Assembly (NCBI GenBank): GCA_031263945.1
Contig: JAISEW010000034.1
Location: 1 to 5,406, forward strand
From: Gracilibacteraceae bacterium
GTDB lineage: Bacteria > Bacillota > Desulfitobacteriia > Desulfitobacteriales > Syntrophobotulaceae
Direction: 5' to 3'
DNA: 5,406 bases
A model generated the notes under the pieces. It did no database searches and was not told where the DNA came from. It worked only from the letters and a program-made list of their open reading frames with translations. A program made the translations under genes and the position numbers. Of the stretch, positions 1 through 5,406 are shown piece by piece; position 1 is the stretch's first letter; each line of letters opens with the position of its first letter.

Positions 1-176
1 GCGGAAGCGTCCGTCCGGTCGTCGTCCTCCGCCGGCTGCTGCTTGGCGCCCAAAGTCTCCGTGATGATATCCAGGATGCCGGACGGGAAAAACGGCTTAA
101 ACAGGGCTTGGCCGGCCCCCGCTTTTTTCGCTGCCGCCTGGCCGAACTGGCCGCCGCCGCCGGCCGGCCGGCGGTT
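1..176 (-). other. Left-edge open frame without start, unidentified
   Basis: This stretch does not read as a continuation of MurG, although MurG coding sequence lies immediately downstream on the plus strand. On the minus strand one frame is open from a TAA (plus 177-179) to the window edge, about 58 codons. It reads as a Gly-rich start (GGGGQFGQAAAKKAGAGQ), then FKPFFPSGILDIITETLGAK, then an acidic tail with EDDD. About 84 % of the 38 codons nearest the edge end in G or C, and the composition looks protein-like. Against it being a gene, there is no ATG, GTG or TTG after the TAA and no ribosome binding site, and the plus frame in the same codon register is open too, so the bias could be a shadow. 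I do not recognise a family. It may be the inner part of another gene joined to the murG fragment by rearrangement or misassembly. Confidence 0.25.
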
Positions 177-427
177 TTAGTGCCTTATCCGCGCGCGGCA
201 GGGAATCATCAGGATTTTAACGCCCGCGCTTTCGCGGAGCGCGGCGCGGCGCGGCGCTCGTCGTCCCGGACAGCGAATTGACGCCGGACGTTTTATGGAA
301 AAAATTGGAAAATCTGCTGGCCGATCCGGCCCGCCTGGCGGCTATGGGCGAGCGGGCGCGGAAAGTATTTCCGGCCGGGGCGCTGGAGCGCATGGTGAAG
401 ATTTTGGCGGAAACCGCCTGGCATTGA
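141..427 (+). pseudogene. murG: MurG C-terminal fragment, frameshifted
   Basis: This is the 3' part of murG, the membrane-associated glycosyltransferase that adds GlcNAc from UDP-GlcNAc to lipid I to make lipid II. The first frame (codons from 141) reads LAEL, GRPAVLVPYPRAAGNHQ and NARAFAERGAA, which matches the MurG donor-sugar domain (conserved E-L-x3-G-K/R-P, then P-x3-NHQ-x2-NA and a following GAA). After a triplicated GCGGC the frame shifts, and VVPDSELTPDVLW, LADPARLAAMGERARKVFP and the terminal helix follow to a TGA at 425-427. In the unshifted frame translation runs out at a TGA at 276-278. One linker residue more than usual (four Ala between EL and GRP) also sits near the left boundary. 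The N-terminal domain and the GGS-x-GA loop are not present in recognisable form. It lies 58 bases upstream of murB, the usual Bacillota order. Whether it is a true pseudogene or a sequence error cannot be settled here; the MurG identity itself is fairly secure. Confidence 0.72.
241..255 (+). repeat. GCGGC x3 tandem pentanucleotide at murG frameshift
   Basis: Three perfect copies of GCGGC lie at 241-245, 246-250 and 251-255, followed by GCTCG. With three copies the upstream MurG frame runs into RRSSS and a stop. With two copies the reading becomes ERGAALVVPDSEL, a normal MurG sequence, and continues to the murG stop at 427. The repeat number therefore decides whether murG is open across this point. 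Confidence 0.8.
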
Positions 428-466
428 AACTCGGATGGGCATTATTGGATTTCGGGCGGAATAATC

Positions 467-473
467 GGGAGGA
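467..473 (+). promoter_or_regulatory. Ribosome binding site of murB
   Basis: GGGAGGA lies 12 bases before the murB ATG at 486. The spacing is somewhat long but no better start is available, and no convincing -35/-10 pair is visible in the 58-base gap after murG, so murB is probably transcribed from upstream. Confidence 0.6.
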
Positions 474-485
474 TTTACTCCATAT

Positions 486-1361
486 ATGGAAGGTATAACG
501 ATCAGAGGCCGGGTGGAAAAAGGAATGCCTCTGAGCAAACTGACGACGTGGCGCGTGGGCGGGCCTGCCGCTTTCGCCGTTTGGCCCGCGGATGAGGAAG
601 AACTGCTCAGTGTTTTGCGATACGGCCGCGAGCGCGGCCTGCCTGCCGTCGTCCTGGGCCGGGGTTCCAACGTGCTGGCGCCGGACGAGGGCTGGGAGGG
701 GATTGCCGTGATCACTACTATGCTGCGGCGGGCGGAGTGGGGGGCGGACGCCGTCCGGGCCGGCGCCGGCTGTTCGTTGGCCGCTTTGGCCCGGGAAGCG
801 GCCCGCCGCTCGCTGAGCGGCCTGGAGTTTGCCGGCGGTATCCCCGGCACGCTGGGCGGGGCGGCGGTGATGAACGCGGGAGCTTATGGGCGCGATATGA
901 GCGAGGTGATCGCGCAGGCGCGGATCTGGACGCCGGAGGGCGGCAGCCGGGAGGTGAGCGGCGCGGAATTGGGGTTTTCCTACCGGCGCAGCACTTTGCA
1001 ATGCGGCGGCCGCCTGCTGACGGAGGCGACTCTCTCCCTCACGCCCGGCGAGCCGGCGGCCATCCGGCGCGTTATGGCCGATCACCGGGAGTGGCGCCGG
1101 AAAACTCAGCCTCTCGGTCTGCCGAGCGCCGGCAGCGTGTTCCGCAACCCGGCGGGGGATCACGCCGGCCGCCTGATAGATGAGGCCGGCTGGAAAGGGC
1201 GGCGGATCGGGGGGGCGGAAGTATCCGTCCGCAACGCTAATTTCATCGTCAACCGGGGCGGGGCGACCGCCGGCGATATCCGGGCCCTGATCACCGCCGT
1301 GCGCGAGGATGTGGAGCGCCGCTTCCGCGTCCGCCTGGAGACGGAGATCAAGTTTTTATGA
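486..1361 (+). CDS. murB: UDP-N-acetylenolpyruvoylglucosamine reductase MurB
   Basis: MurB is the cytoplasmic flavoenzyme that uses NADPH to reduce the enolpyruvyl group of UDP-GlcNAc-enolpyruvate, giving UDP-MurNAc, the second committed step of peptidoglycan synthesis. The 291-residue protein has the full family layout. The FAD-binding PCMH domain carries TTWRVGGPA (20-28), VLGRGSNVLA (56-65) and GLEFAGGIPGTLGGAAVMNAG (112-132). The substrate domain carries FSYRRS (164-169, with active-site Arg167), PSAGSVFRNP (213-222, with Ser217 as the proton donor), AGRLIDEAGWKG (227-238) and a C-terminal LETEI in which Glu287 matches the conserved catalytic Glu. Length and the YR-S motif fit type II MurB as in Gram-positive bacteria. 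The ATG at 486 places the P-L-S-x-L-T-T-W-R motif at the expected distance from the N-terminus. It follows the murG remnant and precedes ftsQ by 10 bases, so it is part of the dcw-type cluster. A G7 run (1209-1215) and a G6 run lie inside the gene but do not break it. Confidence 0.97.
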   Translation: MEGITIRGRVEKGMPLSKLTTWRVGGPAAFAVWPADEEELLSVLRYGRERGLPAVVLGRGSNVLAPDEGWEGIAVITTMLRRAEWGADAVRAGAGCSLAALAREAARRSLSGLEFAGGIPGTLGGAAVMNAGAYGRDMSEVIAQARIWTPEGGSREVSGAELGFSYRRSTLQCGGRLLTEATLSLTPGEPAAIRRVMADHREWRRKTQPLGLPSAGSVFRNPAGDHAGRLIDEAGWKGRRIGGAEVSVRNANFIVNRGGATAGDIRALITAVREDVERRFRVRLETEIKFL

Positions 1362-1375
1362 AGAAAAAATTATGA
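1343..1375 (+). promoter_or_regulatory. Overlapping mini-ORF linking murB to ftsQ
   Basis: An ATG at 1358-1360 overlaps the murB TGA (1359-1361) and opens a five-codon ORF (MKKKL) that ends in TGA at 1373-1375, overlapping the ftsQ ATG at 1372-1374. A GGAGA at 1343-1347 is spaced about 10 bases from the first ATG, whereas ftsQ has only a weak A-rich GAAG ahead of it. The two ATG regions are near duplicates (TTATGAAGAAAAAA at 1356-1369, then a similar copy from 1370). The geometry suggests translational coupling or reinitiation into ftsQ. That role is inferred; the overlaps and the repeat are directly visible. Confidence 0.45.
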
Positions 1376-2115
1376 AGAAGAAAAAATGGCTGTCCCCGCT
1401 GACCAAGGCCATGCTGCTTTGTCTGGCCATGCTCTGCTTTTTTTTGTTCGTCCGCTCCCAGTTTTTTGCCATCACGACCATCCGCACCGAGGGGCTGGTG
1501 CAGCTGCGGGAAAACGACGTCCTGCGGCTGGCGGGCGTCGAGGCGGGCGATAACCTGTTTTTGGCCGAGACGGAAGCGCTGACGCGAAAAGTGGAGATGA
1601 ACCCGCTGGTGGCCGACGCGCAGGTGGTAAAAAATTTTCCGGGCGGCCTGATCATCCGGGTGACGGAGCGGACGCCGGCGGCGCTGATTTTGAAAGAAGG
1701 CGGCGGCAGCGCGGTGGAGGTGGACCGGCAGGGCTTTGTCCTGCGCGTTTACGAGTCGTGGCCGAGCGGCAATCTGCCTGTCGTCACCGGTCTGGAGGAG
1801 ACGGAAACGCCGGAGCCCGGCAAACAGATAAACTCCGGCCGGCTGGTCAGCGTTTTGAATATGCTGCGGCAAATGCCGCCGGATATCGCGCCTATGGTCG
1901 GAGAGATCAACATAAACAACGCCGGGCAAATCGTGCTTTTTCTCACCTCGGGCATCGAGGCGCGCCTGGGCAGATCCGAACAGTACGAGGGAAAATTCGC
2001 CATGCTGCTGGAACTGGTCTCGGGGGAAGGATTTGACGCGGCCGCCGCCGGCGTGGGCTATATCGACCTGACCTCCAGCAAACCGGTGCTGGGCGGCGCC
2101 GCCGGAGTCGAATGA
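1372..2115 (+). CDS. ftsQ: Cell division protein FtsQ/DivIB
   Basis: FtsQ/DivIB is a bitopic divisome protein. It links cytoplasmic and outer-face division proteins and, with FtsL and FtsB/DivIC, helps control septal peptidoglycan synthesis. From the ATG at 1372 the protein has 247 residues, a normal length. A short basic tail (MKKKKW) is followed by one hydrophobic segment at about 13-27 (AMLLCLAMLCFFLFV), giving an N-in, C-out topology. The POTRA domain covers about 32-100: FFAITTIRTEG, then ENDVLRLAGVEAGDNLF, NPLVADAQVVKNFP and LIIRVTERTP, which matches the family pattern ending in V-x-E-R-x-P. The beta domain follows, ending in GYIDLTSSKPV, close to the usual IDLR-x-P-KPV. An upstream in-frame ATG at 1309 lies inside murB and would add 21 residues before the membrane segment, so 1372 is preferred. 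A T8 run (1438-1445) codes for part of the membrane segment. The gene is followed by a terminator rather than by ftsA or ftsZ. Confidence 0.93.
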   Translation: MKKKKWLSPLTKAMLLCLAMLCFFLFVRSQFFAITTIRTEGLVQLRENDVLRLAGVEAGDNLFLAETEALTRKVEMNPLVADAQVVKNFPGGLIIRVTERTPAALILKEGGGSAVEVDRQGFVLRVYESWPSGNLPVVTGLEETETPEPGKQINSGRLVSVLNMLRQMPPDIAPMVGEININNAGQIVLFLTSGIEARLGRSEQYEGKFAMLLELVSGEGFDAAAAGVGYIDLTSSKPVLGGAAGVE

Positions 2116-2127
2116 ACATGAAATCTT

Positions 2128-2164
2128 GCAGAGAATTTATACTGTATATCACTCTGCGGTTTTT
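2128..2164 (+). terminator. Rho-independent terminator after ftsQ
   Basis: GCAGAG (2128-2133) pairs with CTCTGC (2152-2157), with possible U-G extension outward and an inner TATA/TATA stem around a CTG loop. GG and five T (2160-2164) follow. It starts 12 bases after the ftsQ stop. The T-tract overlaps the glmS stop codon (TTA at 2163-2165 on this strand). Read from the glmS side the same hairpin is followed only by AAGATTTC, so it looks stronger for the ftsQ direction but could serve both. Confidence 0.7.
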
Positions 2165-3995
2165 ACTCGGTGGTGACGGTTTTAGCCAGATTGCGCGGTT
2201 TATCCACGTGATTGCCCCGCCGCACCGCCGCGTAGTAGGCGATAAGCTGCAAGGGGACGACGGTGATGATCGGGGCCAGATCGTCCGATACCGGCGGCAG
2301 AAAAAACACCTCGTCCGCGGCGGCGGCCAGCTCTTTGTTCTCGGCACGGGTGACGGCCAGCACGCGCCCTTCGCGCGCTTTCACTTCCTCGACGTTGGAA
2401 AGGGTTTTTTCATACAGCGCCCGTTGGGTAGCCACGGCTATCACGGGCGTCTCTTTCGTGACGAGGGCCAGCGTCCCGTGCTTCAGCTCGCCGGCGGCGT
2501 AAGCCTCGGCGTGGATATACGATATTTCCTTCAGTTTCAGCGCCCCCTCCAGGGCTACGGCCCAGTCCAGGCCACGGCCGATGAAAAACGCGCTGGAGCT
2601 GTCGCTTAACCCGGCGGCCAAACCGCGCAGCTGCTCCTTGCGGGCGAGGATATCCTCTATTTTGGCGGGCAAAGACCGGAGTTCTTTCAGCAAAGCCGCG
2701 CTCCGCTCCGTGGCCAGCCGGCCCGCCCGCGCAGCCAAAAACATGGACAGAAGGGCCATGATCTCCAATTGAGTGGTATAGGCTTTGGTCGAGGCCACCG
2801 CGATCTCCGGCCCGGCCCAGGTAAAAAGCACTTCGTCCGCTTCGCGGGCCACGGTGCTGCCGACCACGTTCGTCACCGCCAGCACCCGCGCTCCTTCTTT
2901 TTTCGCTTCCCGCAGCGCCGCCAGCGTGTCGGCGGTCTCACCCGACTGACTGACGGCCACGACCAGCGTGCGCTCGTCCACCAGCGGCTGCCGGTAGCGG
3001 AACTCCGAAGCGATGGCGGTCTCCGCCGGGAACCGCGCCCATTGTTCCAGCAGCTCGCGCCCGATCAGACAGGCGTGATAGGCCGTGCCGCAGCCCACGA
3101 AGGCGACACGGTCCACATCGGCAAAAAAATCCGCCGCGATGCCTAAATCGATCGCTCCCGATTTGGCCACGCGCCCGGACAAAGTGTCCCGCAGCGCCTG
3201 CGGCTGCTCGTCGATCTCTTTCAGCATGAAATGGTCATAGCCGGCTTTTTCCGCGGCGGCGGCGTCCCAGGTCACCCGCGTGACCGTTTTGGGGCGCGAA
3301 TTGCCGGCAAAATCCGTGAAACAAACGCCGCCGCGGGTCGCGACCACCATTTCCCCGTCTTCCAGCACATAGATATCCCGGGTTTCTTTCAGCACGGCCG
3401 GGATGTCGCTGGCGATGAAAAACTCGCCCTCCGCCCCGACGCCGACGATCAGCGGCGCGTTCCGGCGGGCGGCCGCCAATTGACCGGGGTGACGGCTGCT
3501 CATGACGATCAGGGCAAAAGAGCCCTCGATCTCCGCCAGCGCCCCCCGCAGGGCTTCCGCCAGATCGCCGCTGTAATGAAGCGCCAGCAAATGGGCGACC
3601 ACTTCCGAGTCCGTTTCCGAGCGGAAAACATAACCCTCCGCCCGCAGACGCGCGCGGAGCGACACATAATTTTCGATGATGCCGTTATGGGCTATGGCGA
3701 ATTCGCCGGAAGCGTCCAAATGCGGATGAGCGTTGATATCCGTCGGCCGGCCGTGCGTGGCCCAGCGGGTATGCCCGATCCCGGCGGAGGCCTCCGGCAG
3801 GGCGCCTATTTTGCCGGCCAGGAGTTCCAAGGCCATGACGCCTTCGTGCCCGGCGTTTTTGACCAGCCGGATCCCCTCCGGCGCGAGCAGGGCGATGCCC
3901 GCCGAATCATATCCCCTGTATTCCAGTTTCTGTAATCCGGCCAAGAGAAGCGGCGCCGCCGGCCGGCCGCCGGTATAACCTATGATCCCGCACAT
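2163..3995 (-). CDS. glmS: Glutamine--fructose-6-phosphate aminotransferase GlmS
   Basis: GlmS makes glucosamine-6-phosphate from fructose-6-phosphate and glutamine, the entry step to UDP-GlcNAc for peptidoglycan. The 610-residue protein is full length (E. coli has 609). The N-terminal Ntn glutaminase domain has the nucleophile Cys2 in MCGIIGYTG, EYRGYDSAGIA (25-35), GHTRWATHG (74-82), HNG (103-105) and SETDSE (126-131). Two SIS isomerase domains follow: VGCGTAYH (300-307), SQSGETADT (349-357) and STKAYTTQ (402-409) in the first, then LEGALKLKEISYIHAEA (482-498) with Glu490 and His506 matching known catalytic positions in the second. The C-terminus PRNLAKTVTTE keeps the Lys that forms a Schiff base with the sugar (Lys605). 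It lies 26 bases after glmM, presumably in one operon, and converges on ftsQ. The gap is too short for a glmS ribozyme, so any such control would lie before glmM. Confidence 0.98.
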   Translation of the reverse strand: MCGIIGYTGGRPAAPLLLAGLQKLEYRGYDSAGIALLAPEGIRLVKNAGHEGVMALELLAGKIGALPEASAGIGHTRWATHGRPTDINAHPHLDASGEFAIAHNGIIENYVSLRARLRAEGYVFRSETDSEVVAHLLALHYSGDLAEALRGALAEIEGSFALIVMSSRHPGQLAAARRNAPLIVGVGAEGEFFIASDIPAVLKETRDIYVLEDGEMVVATRGGVCFTDFAGNSRPKTVTRVTWDAAAAEKAGYDHFMLKEIDEQPQALRDTLSGRVAKSGAIDLGIAADFFADVDRVAFVGCGTAYHACLIGRELLEQWARFPAETAIASEFRYRQPLVDERTLVVAVSQSGETADTLAALREAKKEGARVLAVTNVVGSTVAREADEVLFTWAGPEIAVASTKAYTTQLEIMALLSMFLAARAGRLATERSAALLKELRSLPAKIEDILARKEQLRGLAAGLSDSSSAFFIGRGLDWAVALEGALKLKEISYIHAEAYAAGELKHGTLALVTKETPVIAVATQRALYEKTLSNVEEVKAREGRVLAVTRAENKELAAAADEVFFLPPVSDDLAPIITVVPLQLIAYYAAVRRGNHVDKPRNLAKTVTTE

Positions 3996-4000
3996 GAAAT

Positions 4001-4006
4001 TTCCTC
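4001..4006 (-). promoter_or_regulatory. Ribosome binding site of glmS
   Basis: On the minus strand GAGGAA precedes the glmS ATG (3995-3993) with GAGG seven bases from it. It fills most of the 26-base gap after the glmM stop, leaving no room for a promoter or terminator between the two genes. Confidence 0.75.
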
Positions 4007-4021
4007 GCTTCCTAACATTTC

Positions 4022-5389
4022 CTAGGCGCTGACGGCTTTGACGCCGGAAATCCCGGCCTGAGCGCCGGCGATCACATCTATGATGCCGGCCCCCAAGCGG
4101 CGCAGCACGTTTTCGTCCCGGCCCTCAAGCATGACGCGCACCAGCGCTTCCGTCCCGGACGGGCGGACCAGCACCCGGCCTTCGCCGCCGAGATATTCTT
4201 CCGCGGCGCGGATCTGCGCCAATACCTCCGGCGCGTTCAGCACCGCTTCCTTATTTTCCACCGGCGTGTTGAGCAGGATCTGGGGAAACCGCTCCATCTG
4301 AGCGGCGAGGGCGGAGAGGGGGCGGCCGGTCTGCCGCATCACCCGCAGGAGTTCCAGGGCGGTAAAAATGCCGTCGCCCGTCGTGTGGCGGCGCGGGAAG
4401 ATGATATGGCCGGATTGCTCGCCGCCCATGACCGCGCCGGTGGCGGCGATCCCCTCCATGACGTAGCGGTCGCCGACCCGCGTCTGATGCACGGTGAGAC
4501 CGGAGGCGCTCAAGGCCCGGCGGAGACCGATATTGCTCATCACGGTCACGACCACGGCGTCGCCGGAGGAAGGGCGCCGCGCCAGGGCGCAGACCGCCAT
4601 GATATGGTCTCCGTCCAGGATACGGCCTTTTTCGTCCGCCGCGATCAGCCGGTCGGCGTCGCCGTCAAAAGCCAGACCCGCGTCCGCCCCCAGCCGGCGC
4701 ACCGTGGCCGCGAGCGTCTCCGGCTGCGTCGAGCCGCAGCCGGCGTTGATATTGACGCCGTCCGGCCGGCAGTGGATCGGCTCGACCCGCGCGCCCAGCG
4801 CTGTGAGGAGTTCCGGCGCTATTTGGCTGGCCGCGCCGTTGGCGCAATCTACCACTATTTTCCAGCCGGAAAGATCGGGGGCGTGTTCGGCGAGAAAATC
4901 CCGGTAGATCCCGACGAGTTCCGGCTTTTGCTCTATGCGGCCTATGTTTTGCCCCGCCGCCGCCGGCAAAGAGTCCGCTTCGGGCAGGGCGGCCTCGATC
5001 TCCGCTTCCCATTCATCCGGCAGTTTATAGCCGGCGCCGGAAAAGAATTTTATGCCGTTGTCCTGGTAAGGGTTGTGCGAAGCGGAGATGACCACGCCGG
5101 CCAAACCCTGGCGCCGCCGGGCCAGGCAAGCGACGCCCGGCGTGGGGATCACCCCGGCGCAGACCGCGTCCACGCCCACGGAGCATATGCCGGCGCAGAG
5201 GGCCGCTTCCAGCATGGGGCCGGAGAGACGCGTATCCCGCCCCACATAGATCACCTGACGGGCGCCGGTCTTGCCGGCGGTTTTTTGCCGCAATACATGA
5301 GCGCCGGCCCGCCCCAGCCGATAGGCCAGAAGCGGGGTCAGTTCCACTCCCGCCAGACCGCGGACGCCATCCGTACCAAAAATTTCCAA
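4022..5389 (-). CDS. glmM: Phosphoglucosamine mutase GlmM
   Basis: GlmM interconverts glucosamine-6-phosphate and glucosamine-1-phosphate and so passes the GlmS product on to GlmU. The 455-residue protein has all four parts of the alpha-D-phosphohexomutase fold. FGTDGVRG is at 4-11 and the phosphoserine loop ISASHNPYQDNGIKFF at 101-116, with Ser104 as the catalytic residue. The Mg-binding DGDADR is at 242-247 (Asp242, 244, 246), the sugar-binding GGEQSGH at 322-328, TTGDG at 336-340, and the phosphate-binding RPSGTEALVRV at 409-419. ASHNP and the N-terminal FGTDG-V/I-RG favour GlmM over phosphomannomutase, as does the adjacent glmS. The start is TTG: the codon just before it in frame is TAA, the next ATG would remove the first domain motif, and a strong Shine-Dalgarno lies five bases upstream. 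The window ends 17 bases before the start, so the upstream partner (often cdaA-cdaR in Bacillota) is not seen. Confidence 0.97.
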   Translation of the reverse strand: MEIFGTDGVRGLAGVELTPLLAYRLGRAGAHVLRQKTAGKTGARQVIYVGRDTRLSGPMLEAALCAGICSVGVDAVCAGVIPTPGVACLARRRQGLAGVVISASHNPYQDNGIKFFSGAGYKLPDEWEAEIEAALPEADSLPAAAGQNIGRIEQKPELVGIYRDFLAEHAPDLSGWKIVVDCANGAASQIAPELLTALGARVEPIHCRPDGVNINAGCGSTQPETLAATVRRLGADAGLAFDGDADRLIAADEKGRILDGDHIMAVCALARRPSSGDAVVVTVMSNIGLRRALSASGLTVHQTRVGDRYVMEGIAATGAVMGGEQSGHIIFPRRHTTGDGIFTALELLRVMRQTGRPLSALAAQMERFPQILLNTPVENKEAVLNAPEVLAQIRAAEEYLGGEGRVLVRPSGTEALVRVMLEGRDENVLRRLGAGIIDVIAGAQAGISGVKAVSA

Positions 5390-5394
5390 TTAAT

Positions 5395-5401
5395 CTCCTC
5401 C
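5395..5401 (-). promoter_or_regulatory. Strong ribosome binding site fixing glmM TTG start
   Basis: On the minus strand GGAGGAG is followed by ATTAA and then the TTG start of glmM. The near-perfect anti-16S match at five bases, together with the in-frame TAA directly before TTG, settles the start codon. Confidence 0.85.
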
Positions 5402-5406
5402 GTTTT

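Noticed and set aside
424..446. Possible promoter (TTGAAA ... ATTATT) before murB
   Set aside because: The spacing is only about 11 bases and the -10 is poor, so it does not make a credible sigma-A promoter.
342..1163. Long minus-strand open frames opposite murG/murB (342-1163, 293-850)
   Set aside because: They are shadows of GC-rich coding sequence: Arg/Pro/Ala-rich, without recognisable motifs, and opposite an unmistakable MurB.
1209..1215. G7 run in murB and T8 run in ftsQ (1438-1445) as phase-variation tracts
   Set aside because: Both are short, lie in intact frames and are expected from composition (GC-rich codons, Phe/Leu membrane segment); there is no sign of switching.
2112..2609. 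Plus-strand ORF whose ATG overlaps the ftsQ stop
   Set aside because: The ATGA overlap looks operonic, but the ORF runs through the terminator and then antisense to the glmS 3' end, with shadow-like composition.
3231..3935. Plus-strand open frame of 234 codons opposite glmS
   Set aside because: GlmS is full length with all catalytic motifs on the other strand; the plus frame is Arg/Gly/His-rich and has no family signature.
3950..3975. GC palindromes (GGCCGGCC and similar) near the glmS start and at 151-174
   Set aside because: These fall in Ala/Gly/Arg codon runs and recur throughout the window; no shared longer repeat or site architecture was seen.

Overview
The window carries two convergent gene blocks for cell-wall precursor synthesis and division. 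GC content is high (roughly 60-65 % by eye). The gene set (a murG 3' end, murB, ftsQ/divIB, and a glmM-glmS pair) and the order murG-murB-ftsQ point to a GC-rich member of the Bacillota, perhaps a Negativicutes or Clostridia-type lineage. That placement rests on gene order and protein flavour only and is tentative.

Left edge (1-427, + strand). The 3' part of murG is recognisable up to its stop at 427, but it is broken by a frameshift at a triplicated GCGGC pentanucleotide (241-255). Upstream of about 141 the sequence no longer reads as MurG in any frame. It has a protein-like open frame on the minus strand that lacks a start codon, so this edge may be a rearrangement or assembly junction.

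Plus-strand block (486-2115). murB (UDP-N-acetylenolpyruvoylglucosamine reductase) is intact with all catalytic residues. ftsQ/divIB (single-pass division protein with a POTRA domain) follows 10 bases later. Between them is a five-codon mini-ORF whose start overlaps the murB stop and whose stop overlaps the ftsQ start. The block closes with a hairpin and T-tract (2128-2164). No ftsA, ftsZ or murC follows within the window.

Minus-strand block (5389-2163). glmM (phosphoglucosamine mutase) starts with TTG behind a strong Shine-Dalgarno sequence and is followed after 26 bases by glmS (glutamine:fructose-6-phosphate aminotransferase). GlmS makes glucosamine-6-P and GlmM converts it to glucosamine-1-P, the precursor of UDP-GlcNAc. 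UDP-GlcNAc in turn feeds MurA/MurB and is the sugar donor for MurG. The two blocks therefore serve one pathway and meet tail to tail with the terminator T-tract overlapping the glmS stop codon.

I found no previously undescribed system, mobile element, CRISPR array, tRNA or rRNA. The points worth a second look are the murG frameshift and left-edge junction, the murB-ftsQ mini-ORF, and the unusual arrangement of the dcw-cluster tail next to glmMS.
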